Shown piece after piece: positions 8,429-17,069 of a stretch of DNA of 64,000 bases; the first letter of the stretch is position 1, and each line of letters starts with the position of its first letter. The DNA lies in contig JAKSLH010000009.1 in the NCBI GenBank assembly GCA_024401335.1, forward strand, positions 1-64,000. The letters are read 5' to 3'. Both the position numbers and the translations under genes were made by a program. The stretch comes from Bacteroidales bacterium. GTDB lineage: Bacteria > Bacteroidota > Bacteroidia > Bacteroidales > Marinilabiliaceae. Under the pieces are notes generated by a model that saw nothing but the letters and a program-made list of their open reading frames with translations, had not been told where the DNA came from and ran no database searches.

Positions 8429-9292
8429 TCAGAAACAAACCTGCTCAAATATTGATTTTATGTCGCATTCACAAATCTTCCTAAAGTGTTCTTCTACAGG
8501 AGTGATAAACACGCCTCCCACTTCTACCGATGCCGGACTGACCATCAACTGCCTGTCGTCTTCTGCACTATACTGCCATGGTCGGAACAACTTGCGTGGA
8601 ACAACATACACGTCTTCTCCATGCATCATTACATTCACCATGTCATCTTTGCGGTCATGCAACTCCAGTATTCCCTTTATGGCTTGCTCTAAGGCTTCAT
8701 TGCTCTCTGTCCTTACTCTATATACCAGTCGTCCGATATTGTCACACATGTCAACCTCTGCGCCATCACAAACTGCCACCGCTCTCTTCTGTCCACGCTC
8801 ATAATCACCTAACATTGGCCAGCAAGAGGCCTCCGACGCCTGAAAATGCAGGTGATCAGGAGCCGACGCCCCACTGTGTGCCCCATTGAAGAACACTACC
8901 ATCTGAGGCATCATACGGGCACATCTTCGCATATTATCCAGATATGGATATACACTCTGCGGCTCATGCCTCTTAAGCACTATCGTAAGATGCTTGGGGA
9001 ATATAGGGAAAGGATTGACGAGGATACTGAAGTCGTCATCGACATCAAAGGCAAACTGCTCCTTAGGGCGGTTCTTCTCACACAGGAAACATGGTCGCTC
9101 AGCAATGGCCTTGCTCGACATGTTAGCTCCCGTAGATACCTTGCGTGCTGGGTTAAACTGCACTGCTATATGATACCCGTCTATGCAGAAATCTTTTCGT
9201 TCAACGCTCTTCAAGGCCTCATAGTTAGCACATGCCATAGGCCATACTTCCAACTGCCTTGCAACGAAATCATCTACATCAAACGACATCAT
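8429..9292 (-). CDS. DUF4922 protein, HIT-like nucleotidyltransferase/phosphorylase fold
   Basis: About 287 residues from ATG 9292, whose ATG overlaps the TGA of the upstream glycosyltransferase (ATGA), so translation is probably coupled; a frame start at 9328 would overlap more. Visible motifs are 'RPCFLCEKNRP' with a CxxC-like pair, 'LVNPFPIFPKHLTIV', 'GAHSGASAPDHLHFQAS' containing the H-x-H of the histidine triad, and a final 'FRPWQYS'. This matches the GalT / ATP adenylyltransferase / GDP-galactose phosphorylase branch of the HIT superfamily, enzymes that move nucleotidyl groups to or from sugar phosphates. The specific reaction is unknown. Setting between a GT2 and a SpoIID-like enzyme suggests production or recycling of an NDP-sugar for an envelope glycan (inference). 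Confidence 0.82.
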   Translation of the reverse strand: MMSFDVDDFVARQLEVWPMACANYEALKSVERKDFCIDGYHIAVQFNPARKVSTGANMSSKAIAERPCFLCEKNRPKEQFAFDVDDDFSILVNPFPIFPKHLTIVLKRHEPQSVYPYLDNMRRCARMMPQMVVFFNGAHSGASAPDHLHFQASEASCWPMLGDYERGQKRAVAVCDGAEVDMCDNIGRLVYRVRTESNEALEQAIKGILELHDRKDDMVNVMMHGEDVYVVPRKLFRPWQYSAEDDRQLMVSPASVEVGGVFITPVEEHFRKICECDIKSIFEQVCF

Positions 9293-10674
9293 CTCTGCTG
9301 CTCCATGTTCATAGCTACTCGTGCACACACCTCTATCGTACGTACAGAGTCCTTATAATAGTTGTTACAGTTCACATGCTCCTGATCGAGATGGGAATCG
9401 CTGTTACCACGCCAACGGCGGCAAAGATACAAAGGTTCAAATATCCTTCCTATATGATATGATCTTGCAAATAGAAGTCCTTGGGCATAGTCTTCACCAT
9501 AGCTCACATTTGCAAACTGGTTCTCCCTGACAAGATTTGTCACAAAAGCACGTGGAGCACCAAGTCCATTCACTCGCAAAGCATTGTTTCTTCCGTTCTC
9601 ATCAGTCCATTCCTGATGATCTATAGTTCCCGGAGGCAGTGGCTCAAGGTTAAAGTCTACCATATTATATGCCCCAATTACCATAGCACTATTCTCCTCA
9701 CGGAACTTGTCAACAATCTGCTGCAATGTATTCTCACTTATATATAAATCATCCGAATCAAGCTGCACGACAAATCGACCGCACTTCGCATGATTAATGG
9801 CCTCGTTCCAGCATCCTCCTATACCAAGGTCATGACGCTCTGGCACAACATACACGACTCTCTCATTGGCATCGGCAAGGGCCTTCAATATCGACGATGT
9901 GTTATCTGTGCTGTAATTATCTACTACAATGACATTAAAAGGGAAATCCGTCTTCTGCGCTATAGCAGAGCCTACAGCGTCAGCTATCGTCGATTCACGG
10001 TTAAAGACAGGAATGACAACCGACGCCTCTACAGGGAAATCACCTTCGTATGAGCATTGCTTGACCTGACTTGGTGCGATATATCCGCCTATCGACTTGA
10101 GGTACTCTGTACACGCCTTCTCCATCTCAATCTGAACGATGCGGTTGCGCGGATCAACATAGTCAAACTGCTTCACTCCAGAACTTCTCAAGTCGCGCTC
10201 TGTCTTTGTATAAAGCATCTCTGGGAGGTGATATATATGACCGAAACGCGACAGCTTCAAGCGCATATCATATAATGCAGCATGTTCATACTGTACTTCC
10301 ATAAGTTCAGCGGCTATACGTAAAGCAGATGATTTGACGACATACATGGAGCCAAAATCAAAATCATCTCGCAAGCTGCCTGCCTGATATATGATAAGTC
10401 TATGCGAATTGAGGATGCCACTCTTGAGCTCATGATAGTCCGAATAGACCATCACCGAACCGGTCTGCTGTGCAACGCTGACCAGTCGCTCTATATCCGA
10501 CTGCTCTATTGTCACTTCATCGACGGTAGGTACTATGAGCGCATAGTCTTCTGCAACCATGGCCGCAGCCTTCATTATTCCCTTTGTCGATAGCATGTCC
10601 GGAGCTACAATATGATGAGAAGCTCCAGGTATCTGTGTTTGAGTCAACGATATGACATCATACTTACAATTCAT
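9289..10674 (-). CDS. Glycosyltransferase family 2 protein with an N-terminal extra domain
   Basis: 461 residues. The C-terminal half (from about residue 217) is a GT-A fold: 'ASVVIPVFNRESTI', 'VIVVDNYSTDNT', 'GGCWNEAI' and the metal-binding 'VQLDSDDLYI'. It would transfer a sugar from an NDP donor on the cytoplasmic side. The N-terminal ~210 residues also look like a degenerate GT-A-like half ('IVPTVDEVTI', 'SVMVYSDYHE'), so this may be a tandem or scaffold domain. It is 47 bp downstream of the UpxY-like gene and coupled to the DUF4922 gene by an ATGA overlap. It probably builds a polysaccharide or glycoconjugate with its two downstream partners. Confidence 0.85.
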   Translation of the reverse strand: MNCKYDVISLTQTQIPGASHHIVAPDMLSTKGIMKAAAMVAEDYALIVPTVDEVTIEQSDIERLVSVAQQTGSVMVYSDYHELKSGILNSHRLIIYQAGSLRDDFDFGSMYVVKSSALRIAAELMEVQYEHAALYDMRLKLSRFGHIYHLPEMLYTKTERDLRSSGVKQFDYVDPRNRIVQIEMEKACTEYLKSIGGYIAPSQVKQCSYEGDFPVEASVVIPVFNRESTIADAVGSAIAQKTDFPFNVIVVDNYSTDNTSSILKALADANERVVYVVPERHDLGIGGCWNEAINHAKCGRFVVQLDSDDLYISENTLQQIVDKFREENSAMVIGAYNMVDFNLEPLPPGTIDHQEWTDENGRNNALRVNGLGAPRAFVTNLVRENQFANVSYGEDYAQGLLFARSYHIGRIFEPLYLCRRWRGNSDSHLDQEHVNCNNYYKDSVRTIEVCARVAMNMEQQR

Positions 10675-10721
10675 AGTCGAATATATTTATATATCACTTC
10701 ATTATTGCCAATGGCAAATAT

Positions 10722-11312
10722 CTATTCATTCTCTTCTTCCTCAACGTCATATACAGTTTCAAACTGCACATCTTCATTAAGATCTACTATCATGGTCACC
10801 CCGATAGCCGACAAGACGATGTTTACCTTCTTTGAACTCAACGATTCTACTATTCCAACAGAACCTGCCATCGGTCCTGTGAGTATCCTCACTTTCTTTC
10901 CCTCACGAAGCAACCTGTTTTCTACTTCTATGGCAAGCATACTGTCTACAGTCTTACGCATGAGGTCTATCTCACTCTGAGGAATAGGAACAGCTACTCG
11001 GTTGTGACAGACAAAGTTCACAAAGCCCGGAGCTGCAAACACTTTTGCTCTCTCATTCTCCCAATCCACTTTTACAAAGCAATAGGAATGTATCAAAGGC
11101 ATCTCTACTACCTTCTTACGGTCACTCCACCTATGAACTTCTCTTCTTATAGGAACATACGACTCCAGACTCACCTCTGTCAGATAGTCGAGCATCTTCT
11201 TCTCACATCTGCTCTTGGTATATACGGCATACCATTTTCTATCTATAGTCAGCGGCTTGACAACGTCGCCCGCCCTTCGCGATATAATAGTGCCTTTTAT
11301 CTCTTTTATCAT
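10722..11312 (-). CDS. UpxY-like NusG-family transcription antiterminator
   Basis: 196 residues. An NGN domain starts around 'RKWYAVYTKSRCEKKMLDYL' (residues 26-45), followed by 'SYVPIRREVHRWSDRKK', 'YCFVKVD', 'VRHN-like' FVCHNRVAVPIP, and a C-terminal KOW motif 'VRILTGPMAGSVGIVES'. NusG paralogues of the UpxY type load onto RNA polymerase and prevent early termination within their own capsule operons in Bacteroides. Here the gene lies 6 bp behind ftsE and 47 bp before a three-gene glycan cluster, not at the head of the large polysaccharide locus 13 kb away. It may therefore serve the GT2-DUF4922-SpoIID genes (inference). Confidence 0.85.
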   Translation of the reverse strand: MIKEIKGTIISRRAGDVVKPLTIDRKWYAVYTKSRCEKKMLDYLTEVSLESYVPIRREVHRWSDRKKVVEMPLIHSYCFVKVDWENERAKVFAAPGFVNFVCHNRVAVPIPQSEIDLMRKTVDSMLAIEVENRLLREGKKVRILTGPMAGSVGIVESLSSKKVNIVLSAIGVTMIVDLNEDVQFETVYDVEEEENE

Positions 11313-11318
11313 AAAGGG

Positions 11319-12053
11319 CTAATTCATAAAGTCAAACTCAAAAGGCTCATCACGATATTCACCTATCATAGAGTTTTCACACTTCAGTGTTCTCGTAGGA
11401 TAATTACGCACTACGTTGTAGTTGTGTGTGGCCATCACTATTGTCTTGCCATCCTTATTTATCTGCACCAGCAGCTGCATCAATGCGTCCGTCGTGTCTG
11501 GGTCAAGATTACCGGTTGGCTCGTCGGCAAGAATCAGTTCTGGACTATTAAGCAAGGCTCTCGCTATGGCCACTCTCTGCTGCTCACCGCCAGAAAGCTG
11601 ATGAGGCATCTTATAGCCTTTATGCACCATATCTACCTGCGAAAGCACTTCACGAATTCTTCTGTCGATATCGTTCTTCGACTTCCATCCTGTTGCCTTA
11701 AGCACAAAGGTCAAGTTGTCATAGACATTACGGTCCGACAACAGCTGAAAATCCTGGAACACAATGCCCATCCTTCTACGCAGATAAGGTATCTCTCTAC
11801 TGCCTATATTGTTCAAGTCATAACCGACTACATAGCTGTCATCACCACTGAAAGGCAGTTCCGCATATAGGGTCTTAAGCAGACTCGACTTACCACTGCC
11901 CACTCTACCAATGAGGTATACAAACTCTCCCTTTTTAATGTCAATGTTAACGTCGCGCAACACGATATTTTCCTCCTGCATGACAAGAGCACCACGCAAC
12001 TCAACGATATTGCCGTTCGCATTAACGGCTGGTATATCTTCCAAATTAGCCAT
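11319..12053 (-). CDS. ftsE: Cell-division ABC ATPase FtsE
   Basis: 244 residues. Walker A 'GRVGSGKSS' (about 49-57), Q-loop '[11 protein letters not shown]', signature 'LSGGEQQR', Walker B 'LILADEP' and switch His in 'VMATHNYNV' are all intact. FtsE pairs with the membrane protein FtsX to control septal peptidoglycan hydrolases during division; in Bacteroidetes ftsE and ftsX are frequently separated, and no ftsX is visible here. '[16 protein letters not shown]' is typical of this subfamily. It starts 11 bp after mltG, in the same direction, and is followed after 6 bp by the UpxY-like gene, so cotranscription is likely. Confidence 0.85.
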   Translation of the reverse strand: MANLEDIPAVNANGNIVELRGALVMQEENIVLRDVNIDIKKGEFVYLIGRVGSGKSSLLKTLYAELPFSGDDSYVVGYDLNNIGSREIPYLRRRMGIVFQDFQLLSDRNVYDNLTFVLKATGWKSKNDIDRRIREVLSQVDMVHKGYKMPHQLSGGEQQRVAIARALLNSPELILADEPTGNLDPDTTDALMQLLVQINKDGKTIVMATHNYNVVRNYPTRTLKCENSMIGEYRDEPFEFDFMN

Positions 12054-12064
12054 AGCTAAGCGTA

Positions 12065-13126
12065 TTATCTGTAAATCTTCCGTTTATTTAGTTCCTGCTG
12101 ATATATCGCCGCGTTACGTGCATGTTCTGCATTTGTACGGGCAAAATTATGTCTTCCCGATCCGTCGGGCCTTGCACACATGAAGAGATATTCATGATCT
12201 GCTGCATTTAGCACCGCATCAAGAGCTGTTATCGACGGTATTCTAATTGGCCCAGGAGGCAATCCTGCATATTTATATGTGTTATATGGCGATTCAACCT
12301 CCTGATCTTTCTTTAGTATGCGTCGTAGCGTAAAATCTCCTAAGGCGTACTTCAACGTCGGACATGCCTGAAGCAACATACCCTTGCGCAAACGATTTAT
12401 ATATATGCCCGCAATTATCGGAAGCTCATCGACCTTGTTTGTCTCCTCTTCTATGATTGACGCTATTGTTGCCACCTCTACCTGATTGAGCTTAAGCGAA
12501 TCGGCCTTGTGCATTCTCTTCTCGTTCCAGAAATGACGATACTCTCTGTTCATCCTCTCCATCCACTCCTCGCCCGAGGTGTTCCACATGAACTCATACG
12601 TATTAGGGATAAACATCGCTGGCAGTGTCTGACTGTTAAAGCCATACTTTCTCACCAAAGCCGTATCGGTCATCGCAGAAAGGATCTCTGCCGAATCGGC
12701 CTCAAGATTACGCGCTGCATATGAAGCTAGTTGTGGCAATGTACGCACATTGTTGAACGTCACCTTGACAGGCAACTGATTACCGCTTCGCAGACGGTTA
12801 ATGAGTTCATTGGCCGTCATGCCGTCCTTTATAGCATAACGCCCAGCCTTTACCTTGCCCGTATAATGCTTGAAGCCGGCGATCATCCTCAACTGTGCCT
12901 CGTCAGTGAGCCACCCGTCAAGATTGAGCAACTGACACACATCATCGAAGTCCGACCCTGTAGGTATATACAACAAAGCATCCTGCTGACCGCGCAAGTC
13001 GATCACAGGACGCTTTATATATCTCAACGCCCACACTCCCAAGGCCACTATCACAACAGCTGTCACCGCTGCAATGACAAGCAATTTGCCACTAGGACGA
13101 GACGTGTTAAACTTTTTGATTGACAT
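12065..13126 (-). CDS. mltG: Endolytic peptidoglycan transglycosylase MltG
   Basis: 353 residues with one N-terminal TM helix (about 14-34) placing the enzyme on the periplasmic face. MltG cuts nascent glycan strands and so sets their length. A LysM-like region precedes the YceG domain; the catalytic Glu is in 'ATIASIIEEETN' (about residue 225), and the typical 'GIYINRLRKGMLLQACPTL', 'SPYNTYKYAGLPPGPI' and C-terminal 'HNFARTNAEH' blocks follow. First gene of a minus-strand cluster with ftsE. Its promoter overlaps an inverted repeat just before the start codon. Confidence 0.92.
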   Translation of the reverse strand: MSIKKFNTSRPSGKLLVIAAVTAVVIVALGVWALRYIKRPVIDLRGQQDALLYIPTGSDFDDVCQLLNLDGWLTDEAQLRMIAGFKHYTGKVKAGRYAIKDGMTANELINRLRSGNQLPVKVTFNNVRTLPQLASYAARNLEADSAEILSAMTDTALVRKYGFNSQTLPAMFIPNTYEFMWNTSGEEWMERMNREYRHFWNEKRMHKADSLKLNQVEVATIASIIEEETNKVDELPIIAGIYINRLRKGMLLQACPTLKYALGDFTLRRILKKDQEVESPYNTYKYAGLPPGPIRIPSITALDAVLNAADHEYLFMCARPDGSGRHNFARTNAEHARNAAIYQQELNKRKIYR

Positions 13127-13128
13127 TA

Positions 13129-13159
13129 CTACGTTCTTGGTTATAACGTAGCAAATGTA
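13129..13159 (-). promoter_or_regulatory. mltG promoter with overlapping inverted repeat
   Basis: TACATTTGC (minus strand, 13151-13159) fits the -7 consensus. Immediately downstream CTACGTT and AACGTAG (13129-13135 and 13145-13151) form a perfect 7-bp inverted repeat with a 9-nt spacer. It ends 3 nt before the mltG ATG. The repeat would cover the transcription start and ribosome binding region, as a repressor operator or a hairpin in the leader would. No clear -33 TTG is present. Confidence 0.45.
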
Positions 13160-13196
13160 ACACTTTTTAATCTCTTTTTGAGCGTTATCGGCAAAT

Positions 13197-13670
13197 TTAA
13201 TACTTCACCTTGAAGACAATCTTCTTGACCGGCTTCTGATCACCTATCATCATACATGGAGCATGAAGGTCTGATGGTTCAAGAACCGCAGCATCGCCTG
13301 CTCGCAAGATGACATTTGTCTGATGATCTGCCTTTGTGAAATAGATATCTTTCTCGGCGTTGTATTCAGCATCACCTATCATGTCTTTGGCATCACAATA
13401 GCCTATCATCTCTTCTCCTTCATAGATATACTGGACATCTGCATAGACTCTATGGCCCTCTAGACGAGCATTCTCATGCAACTTTGTCGTGTATGTCTGA
13501 AATATGGCATACACATCTCTGCCCTCCAGCTCAACAACCTGATTATTGCCTGGTGTGACTTTTGCAAATACCGAAGCTAAATCAGCTGTCTTAAGGTATT
13601 CTATCACTTTACCATATTTCTTTGGACAAGCCTGCTTCTCAAGCGTTGCCACTGTTCCAAATATTGCCAT
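13197..13670 (-). CDS. YhcH/YjgK/YiaL family protein
   Basis: 157 residues from ATG 13670; an upstream TTG at 13691 is in frame but the ATG begins the usual 'MAIFGTVATLEKQ'. The family (DUF386) is a small beta-barrel (cupin-like) often found in operons for sialic acid, galacturonate and other acid sugars, and thought to help anomer or sugar-acid handling. Here 'GHRVYADVQYIYEGEEMIGYCDA' and 'DLHAPCMMIGD' carry the family's conserved His/Glu residues. It is the last gene of uxaC-kdgK-eda-exuT-yhcH, 68 bp after the transporter, supporting a role in hexuronate use. Confidence 0.82.
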   Translation of the reverse strand: MAIFGTVATLEKQACPKKYGKVIEYLKTADLASVFAKVTPGNNQVVELEGRDVYAIFQTYTTKLHENARLEGHRVYADVQYIYEGEEMIGYCDAKDMIGDAEYNAEKDIYFTKADHQTNVILRAGDAAVLEPSDLHAPCMMIGDQKPVKKIVFKVKY

Positions 13671-13738
13671 ATAATAATTCTGTAATTTCAAAACTGCTAA
13701 AGGCTTTACCCCCCGAAGCAGTCTACGAGTTCACTAAA

Positions 13739-15181
13739 TCAAATATCTATTGTTTTCTGCTTTGGCACCAATGTCTTCATTATAGTCCATGCTAGCAGAT
13801 ACGACATTGCACATCCACAGAATATTACCATATATCCTGCTGGCTTACCTGTCAGTCCACCAAAAACGAATGCATCACCTTGTGCCTCAGAATACGTAAA
13901 GAGCAATCCTGCCGACTTCTGTATGAGCATCGAGCTCACTCCTCCTGCCATGGTGCCAATACCTGTAATTGTGGCCACTGTCGATTTAGGAAACATATCG
14001 CCTATAGTCGAGAATAGGTTTGCCGACCACGCCTGGTGTCCTGCACATGCGAAACCGATGATAATGGCTGGCCACCATGCCGAATACGATCCTAGTGGCT
14101 GCGCAAATAGAGCAAAGACGGGCATGAAAGCAAACATAAGCATAGCCTTCATACGGCCCTGATATGGTTCCATACCTTTCTTCTCTACAAAATACTTGGG
14201 CAGATAACCTCCCAATATCGACACTGCTGTCACAATGAGATAAAGGGTGAATATCAGTATCTGTCCCATGCCAGATGATGAGGTATATCCAAACTGATCC
14301 GAGAAATATGCAGGTGTCCAGAAAAGGAAAAACCACCATACTCCATCGGTAAAGAACTTACCTGCTATAAACGACCATGTCTGCTTATATGTCAAACACT
14401 TCAGGAATGGTATCGTTTGTGCTTCTGTCTCTGCCGACTTGGCTTTGCCTGGCTGCTGGCTGTCCATCTGGATATATTCTCTCTCTGCCTGGTTCACATG
14501 TTTTGAATTCTCTGGCTTATCATACATGAATACCCAGAAGAACACCCAAACAAAGCCCAAGGCACCTATAATCACAAACGACATTTCCCAGCCATACTGC
14601 TCGGCTAATGTCGGTATTGTCAAAGGAGCAACAAGTGCACCTACCGATGCCCCGGCATTGAATATCGATGTAGCAAGCGCACGGTCTTTCTTAGGGAAAT
14701 ACTCCGCAGTCACCTTTATCGCCGCAGGGAAGTTTCCACTCTCTCCCAATGCAAGGACGGCTCGGCACGCAAGGAACAGATATACACTCAGCGTTGCCAC
14801 TGCTGTAGCTGCTGCCGATCCTTTCTCCAACGCCTTCAACGCCTCTACATTGTCATAGCCTTCAATATGCATGGTGAGCCAGCCACATGCTGCATGCATA
14901 CATGCACCGACCGACCACACTACTATAGCAACGATATATCCCTTTTTGGTACCCATCCAGTCAATAAACTTGCCCGCAAACAGACAGAACACCGCATAGA
15001 GAATGGTAAACACCGAAGTTATATTGCTGTAGTCATTGTCATCCCAGTGAAACTGTGGAGCGATAAAGTCTTTCCACGTAAGCGAAAGCACCTGTCGGTC
15101 CAAATAATTGACAGTGGTAGCCACAAACAGCAACATACATAGCCACCATCGCCAGTTTGTCATAGTTGATGTAGATTTCAT
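13739..15181 (-). CDS. exuT: MFS hexuronate transporter (ACS family, ExuT-like)
   Basis: 480 residues with about 12 predicted TM helices. The N-terminus 'WRWWLCMLLFVATTVNYLDRQVLSL' is the hallmark of the anion:cation symporter family that includes ExuT and GudP, which import galacturonate/glucuronate or glucarate with protons. 'ALGESGNFPAAIKVTAEYFPKKDRALATSIF' (in two parts) is also characteristic. Its place between eda and yhcH, downstream of uxaC and kdgK, points to galacturonate or glucuronate as substrate. There is a longer than usual cytoplasmic loop near residue 250 ('QQPGKAKSAETEAQT'). Confidence 0.85.
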   Translation of the reverse strand: MKSTSTMTNWRWWLCMLLFVATTVNYLDRQVLSLTWKDFIAPQFHWDDNDYSNITSVFTILYAVFCLFAGKFIDWMGTKKGYIVAIVVWSVGACMHAACGWLTMHIEGYDNVEALKALEKGSAAATAVATLSVYLFLACRAVLALGESGNFPAAIKVTAEYFPKKDRALATSIFNAGASVGALVAPLTIPTLAEQYGWEMSFVIIGALGFVWVFFWVFMYDKPENSKHVNQAEREYIQMDSQQPGKAKSAETEAQTIPFLKCLTYKQTWSFIAGKFFTDGVWWFFLFWTPAYFSDQFGYTSSSGMGQILIFTLYLIVTAVSILGGYLPKYFVEKKGMEPYQGRMKAMLMFAFMPVFALFAQPLGSYSAWWPAIIIGFACAGHQAWSANLFSTIGDMFPKSTVATITGIGTMAGGVSSMLIQKSAGLLFTYSEAQGDAFVFGGLTGKPAGYMVIFCGCAMSYLLAWTIMKTLVPKQKTIDI

Positions 15182-15205
15182 AAATTGAATATAATATTTT
15201 TTTGA

Positions 15206-15874
15206 CTATCCTCTGGCTGCTTTGATGATGTCTAGGCACTCTTTACATTTATTTGTTACATATGCCCAGTCTCCTGCCTTCACAACATCACTAGGGAACA
15301 GCTTCGAACCCATACCTACACAGAATACACCTGCCTTAAACCACTTCTCCAAGTTGTCTTTCTCTGGTGCTACGCCACCAGTGACCATAATCTTCGACCA
15401 TGGCATAGGAGCTTTCAATCCCTTTACCATGTTAGGTCCATACACATCTCCTGGGAAGAGCTTCGTAAGGTCGCAGCCCAACTCCTGTGCCTTGCCTATC
15501 TCACTCACTGTGCCACAGCCTGGACAGTAAGGCACAAGACGACGGTTGCATACTGGTGCGATATCTTCATTAAACAATGGCCCAACGACGAAATTTGCGC
15601 CAAGCTGTATATAGAGTGCTGCCGTTGGTGCATCAACTACAGAGCCTATACCTAAAGCTAATTCCGGACACTCTTTGGCAGCCCACTTTACGAGTTCACC
15701 AAATATCTCATGAGCGAAGTCTCCTCGATTTGTAAACTCAAACGCACGTACTCCACCCTCATAACATGCCTTTACGACATTCTTACATACTTCAAGGTTG
15801 CCATTATAAAACACTGGCACCATACCTGTCTCGCCTATCTTGGCGAGAACCGCTACTTTGTCAAATCTGCTCAT
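15206..15874 (-). CDS. eda: KDPG/KHG aldolase
   Basis: 222 residues. A class I aldolase that splits 2-keto-3-deoxy-6-phosphogluconate into pyruvate and glyceraldehyde-3-phosphate. The TIM barrel shows '[10 protein letters not shown]' (general acid/base Glu), '[11 protein letters not shown]', '[13 protein letters not shown]', 'VPYCPGCGT' and '[12 protein letters not shown]', where the Lys in TKLFPG matches the Schiff-base residue, and '[10 protein letters not shown]'. It lies 37 bp after kdgK and 24 bp before exuT, completing the lower exuronate pathway. Confidence 0.92.
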   Translation of the reverse strand: MSRFDKVAVLAKIGETGMVPVFYNGNLEVCKNVVKACYEGGVRAFEFTNRGDFAHEIFGELVKWAAKECPELALGIGSVVDAPTAALYIQLGANFVVGPLFNEDIAPVCNRRLVPYCPGCGTVSEIGKAQELGCDLTKLFPGDVYGPNMVKGLKAPMPWSKIMVTGGVAPEKDNLEKWFKAGVFCVGMGSKLFPSDVVKAGDWAYVTNKCKECLDIIKAARG

Positions 15875-15911
15875 ATTTAAATTCTATTCTTGTTTTATTG
15901 CTCACACGTCG

Positions 15912-16952
15912 TTATCTCGACACTCGGCCTGAACCATCACCGCCCATCAATGTCTCTACCTCTGCTATCGACACGAGGTTATAGTCACCATAGATGGTAT
16001 GCTTCAAGCATGATGCTGCTACCGCAAACTCTAGAGCTTTCTGGTCATCTCCAACATATGTCAGCAAGCCATGAATAAGGCCACCCATAAACGAGTCTCC
16101 TCCTCCTACTCGGTCTACAATATGTGTTATATCATAACGCTTGCTCTGCTTAAGTGTGCCATCAGAGTACAACACACCACCCCATGTGTTATGGTTGGCA
16201 TTGATAGCGCCACGGAGTGTGATAATCATCTTCTGGCAATTTGGGAACTTAGCCATCATCTGCTTGCATACTGATTCAAACTGAGCCGCGTCTACCTTGC
16301 CGTTTGTTGCTGCCACATCAAAACCTTCTGGCTTGATGCCAAATACTTTTTCACAGTCTTCTTCGTTGCCAAGGATTACGTCACACAGCTCAACAAGGGC
16401 TGGCATCACTTCACTGGCTTTCTTGCCATACTTCCACAGATTCTTGCGGTAGTTAAGGTCACATGATACCTTCACACCCATCTGACGAGCAACCTTGATC
16501 GCCTCAAGACATGCATCTGCTGCGCCCTGAGAGATCGCCGGAGTTATACCTGTCCAATGGAACCATTCTGCACCTTCTAGCGCCTTCTTCCAGTCTATCA
16601 TGCCTGGCTCTATCTCTGCTATCGACGAGTTTGCTCGGTCATATACTACCTTCGAAGGTCGTGCACACGCTCCTGTCTCTAGGAAATATATGCCCAGACG
16701 GCTGCCACCAAATACGATGTCTTTCGTATCTACATTATGTGCTCGCAGATCCATGATGCATGCCTGAGCTATATCGTTCTGTGGCATTCGGGTCACAAAA
16801 CTCACCTCATGACCATAATTTGCAAGTGATATGGCTACATTTGCCTCACCACCGCCAAACGTAGCATTAAACTCTTTAACTTGAGAGAATCTCAAATATC
16901 CTGGTGTCGCTAGGCGAAGCATTATCTCGCCAAATGTCACAACCTTTGCCAT
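15912..16952 (-). CDS. kdgK: 2-keto-3-deoxygluconate kinase (PfkB family)
   Basis: 346 residues. Phosphorylates 2-keto-3-deoxygluconate to KDPG with ATP. PfkB signatures are 'GEIMLRLATPGYLRFSQ' at the N-terminus, 'FGGGEANVAISLA' (about 33-45), and the C-terminal 'DRVGGGDSFMGGLIHGLL', where the catalytic Asp lies in GGGDSF (usually GAGDAF). 'EWFHWTGITPAIS' and 'SCDLNYRKNLW' are typical of KdgK. It sits between uxaC and eda in the same orientation. Confidence 0.92.
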   Translation of the reverse strand: MAKVVTFGEIMLRLATPGYLRFSQVKEFNATFGGGEANVAISLANYGHEVSFVTRMPQNDIAQACIMDLRAHNVDTKDIVFGGSRLGIYFLETGACARPSKVVYDRANSSIAEIEPGMIDWKKALEGAEWFHWTGITPAISQGAADACLEAIKVARQMGVKVSCDLNYRKNLWKYGKKASEVMPALVELCDVILGNEEDCEKVFGIKPEGFDVAATNGKVDAAQFESVCKQMMAKFPNCQKMIITLRGAINANHNTWGGVLYSDGTLKQSKRYDITHIVDRVGGGDSFMGGLIHGLLTYVGDDQKALEFAVAASCLKHTIYGDYNLVSIAEVETLMGGDGSGRVSR

Positions 16953-17069
16953 ACTTTTTATTTCGTTTTATGTTATTATCAATCTATTTCTTTATCCAAG
17001 AAAACATGCTTCTTTTTTATCCTCATAGCCACGTCTATCATCGTAGCTTTTCAACAGTTTTCTCAAATA

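Noticed and set aside
11004..11870. Plus-strand frame of 288 codons across upxY-like and ftsE genes
   Set aside because: It crosses two genes with intact motifs on the other strand and has no ribosome binding site.
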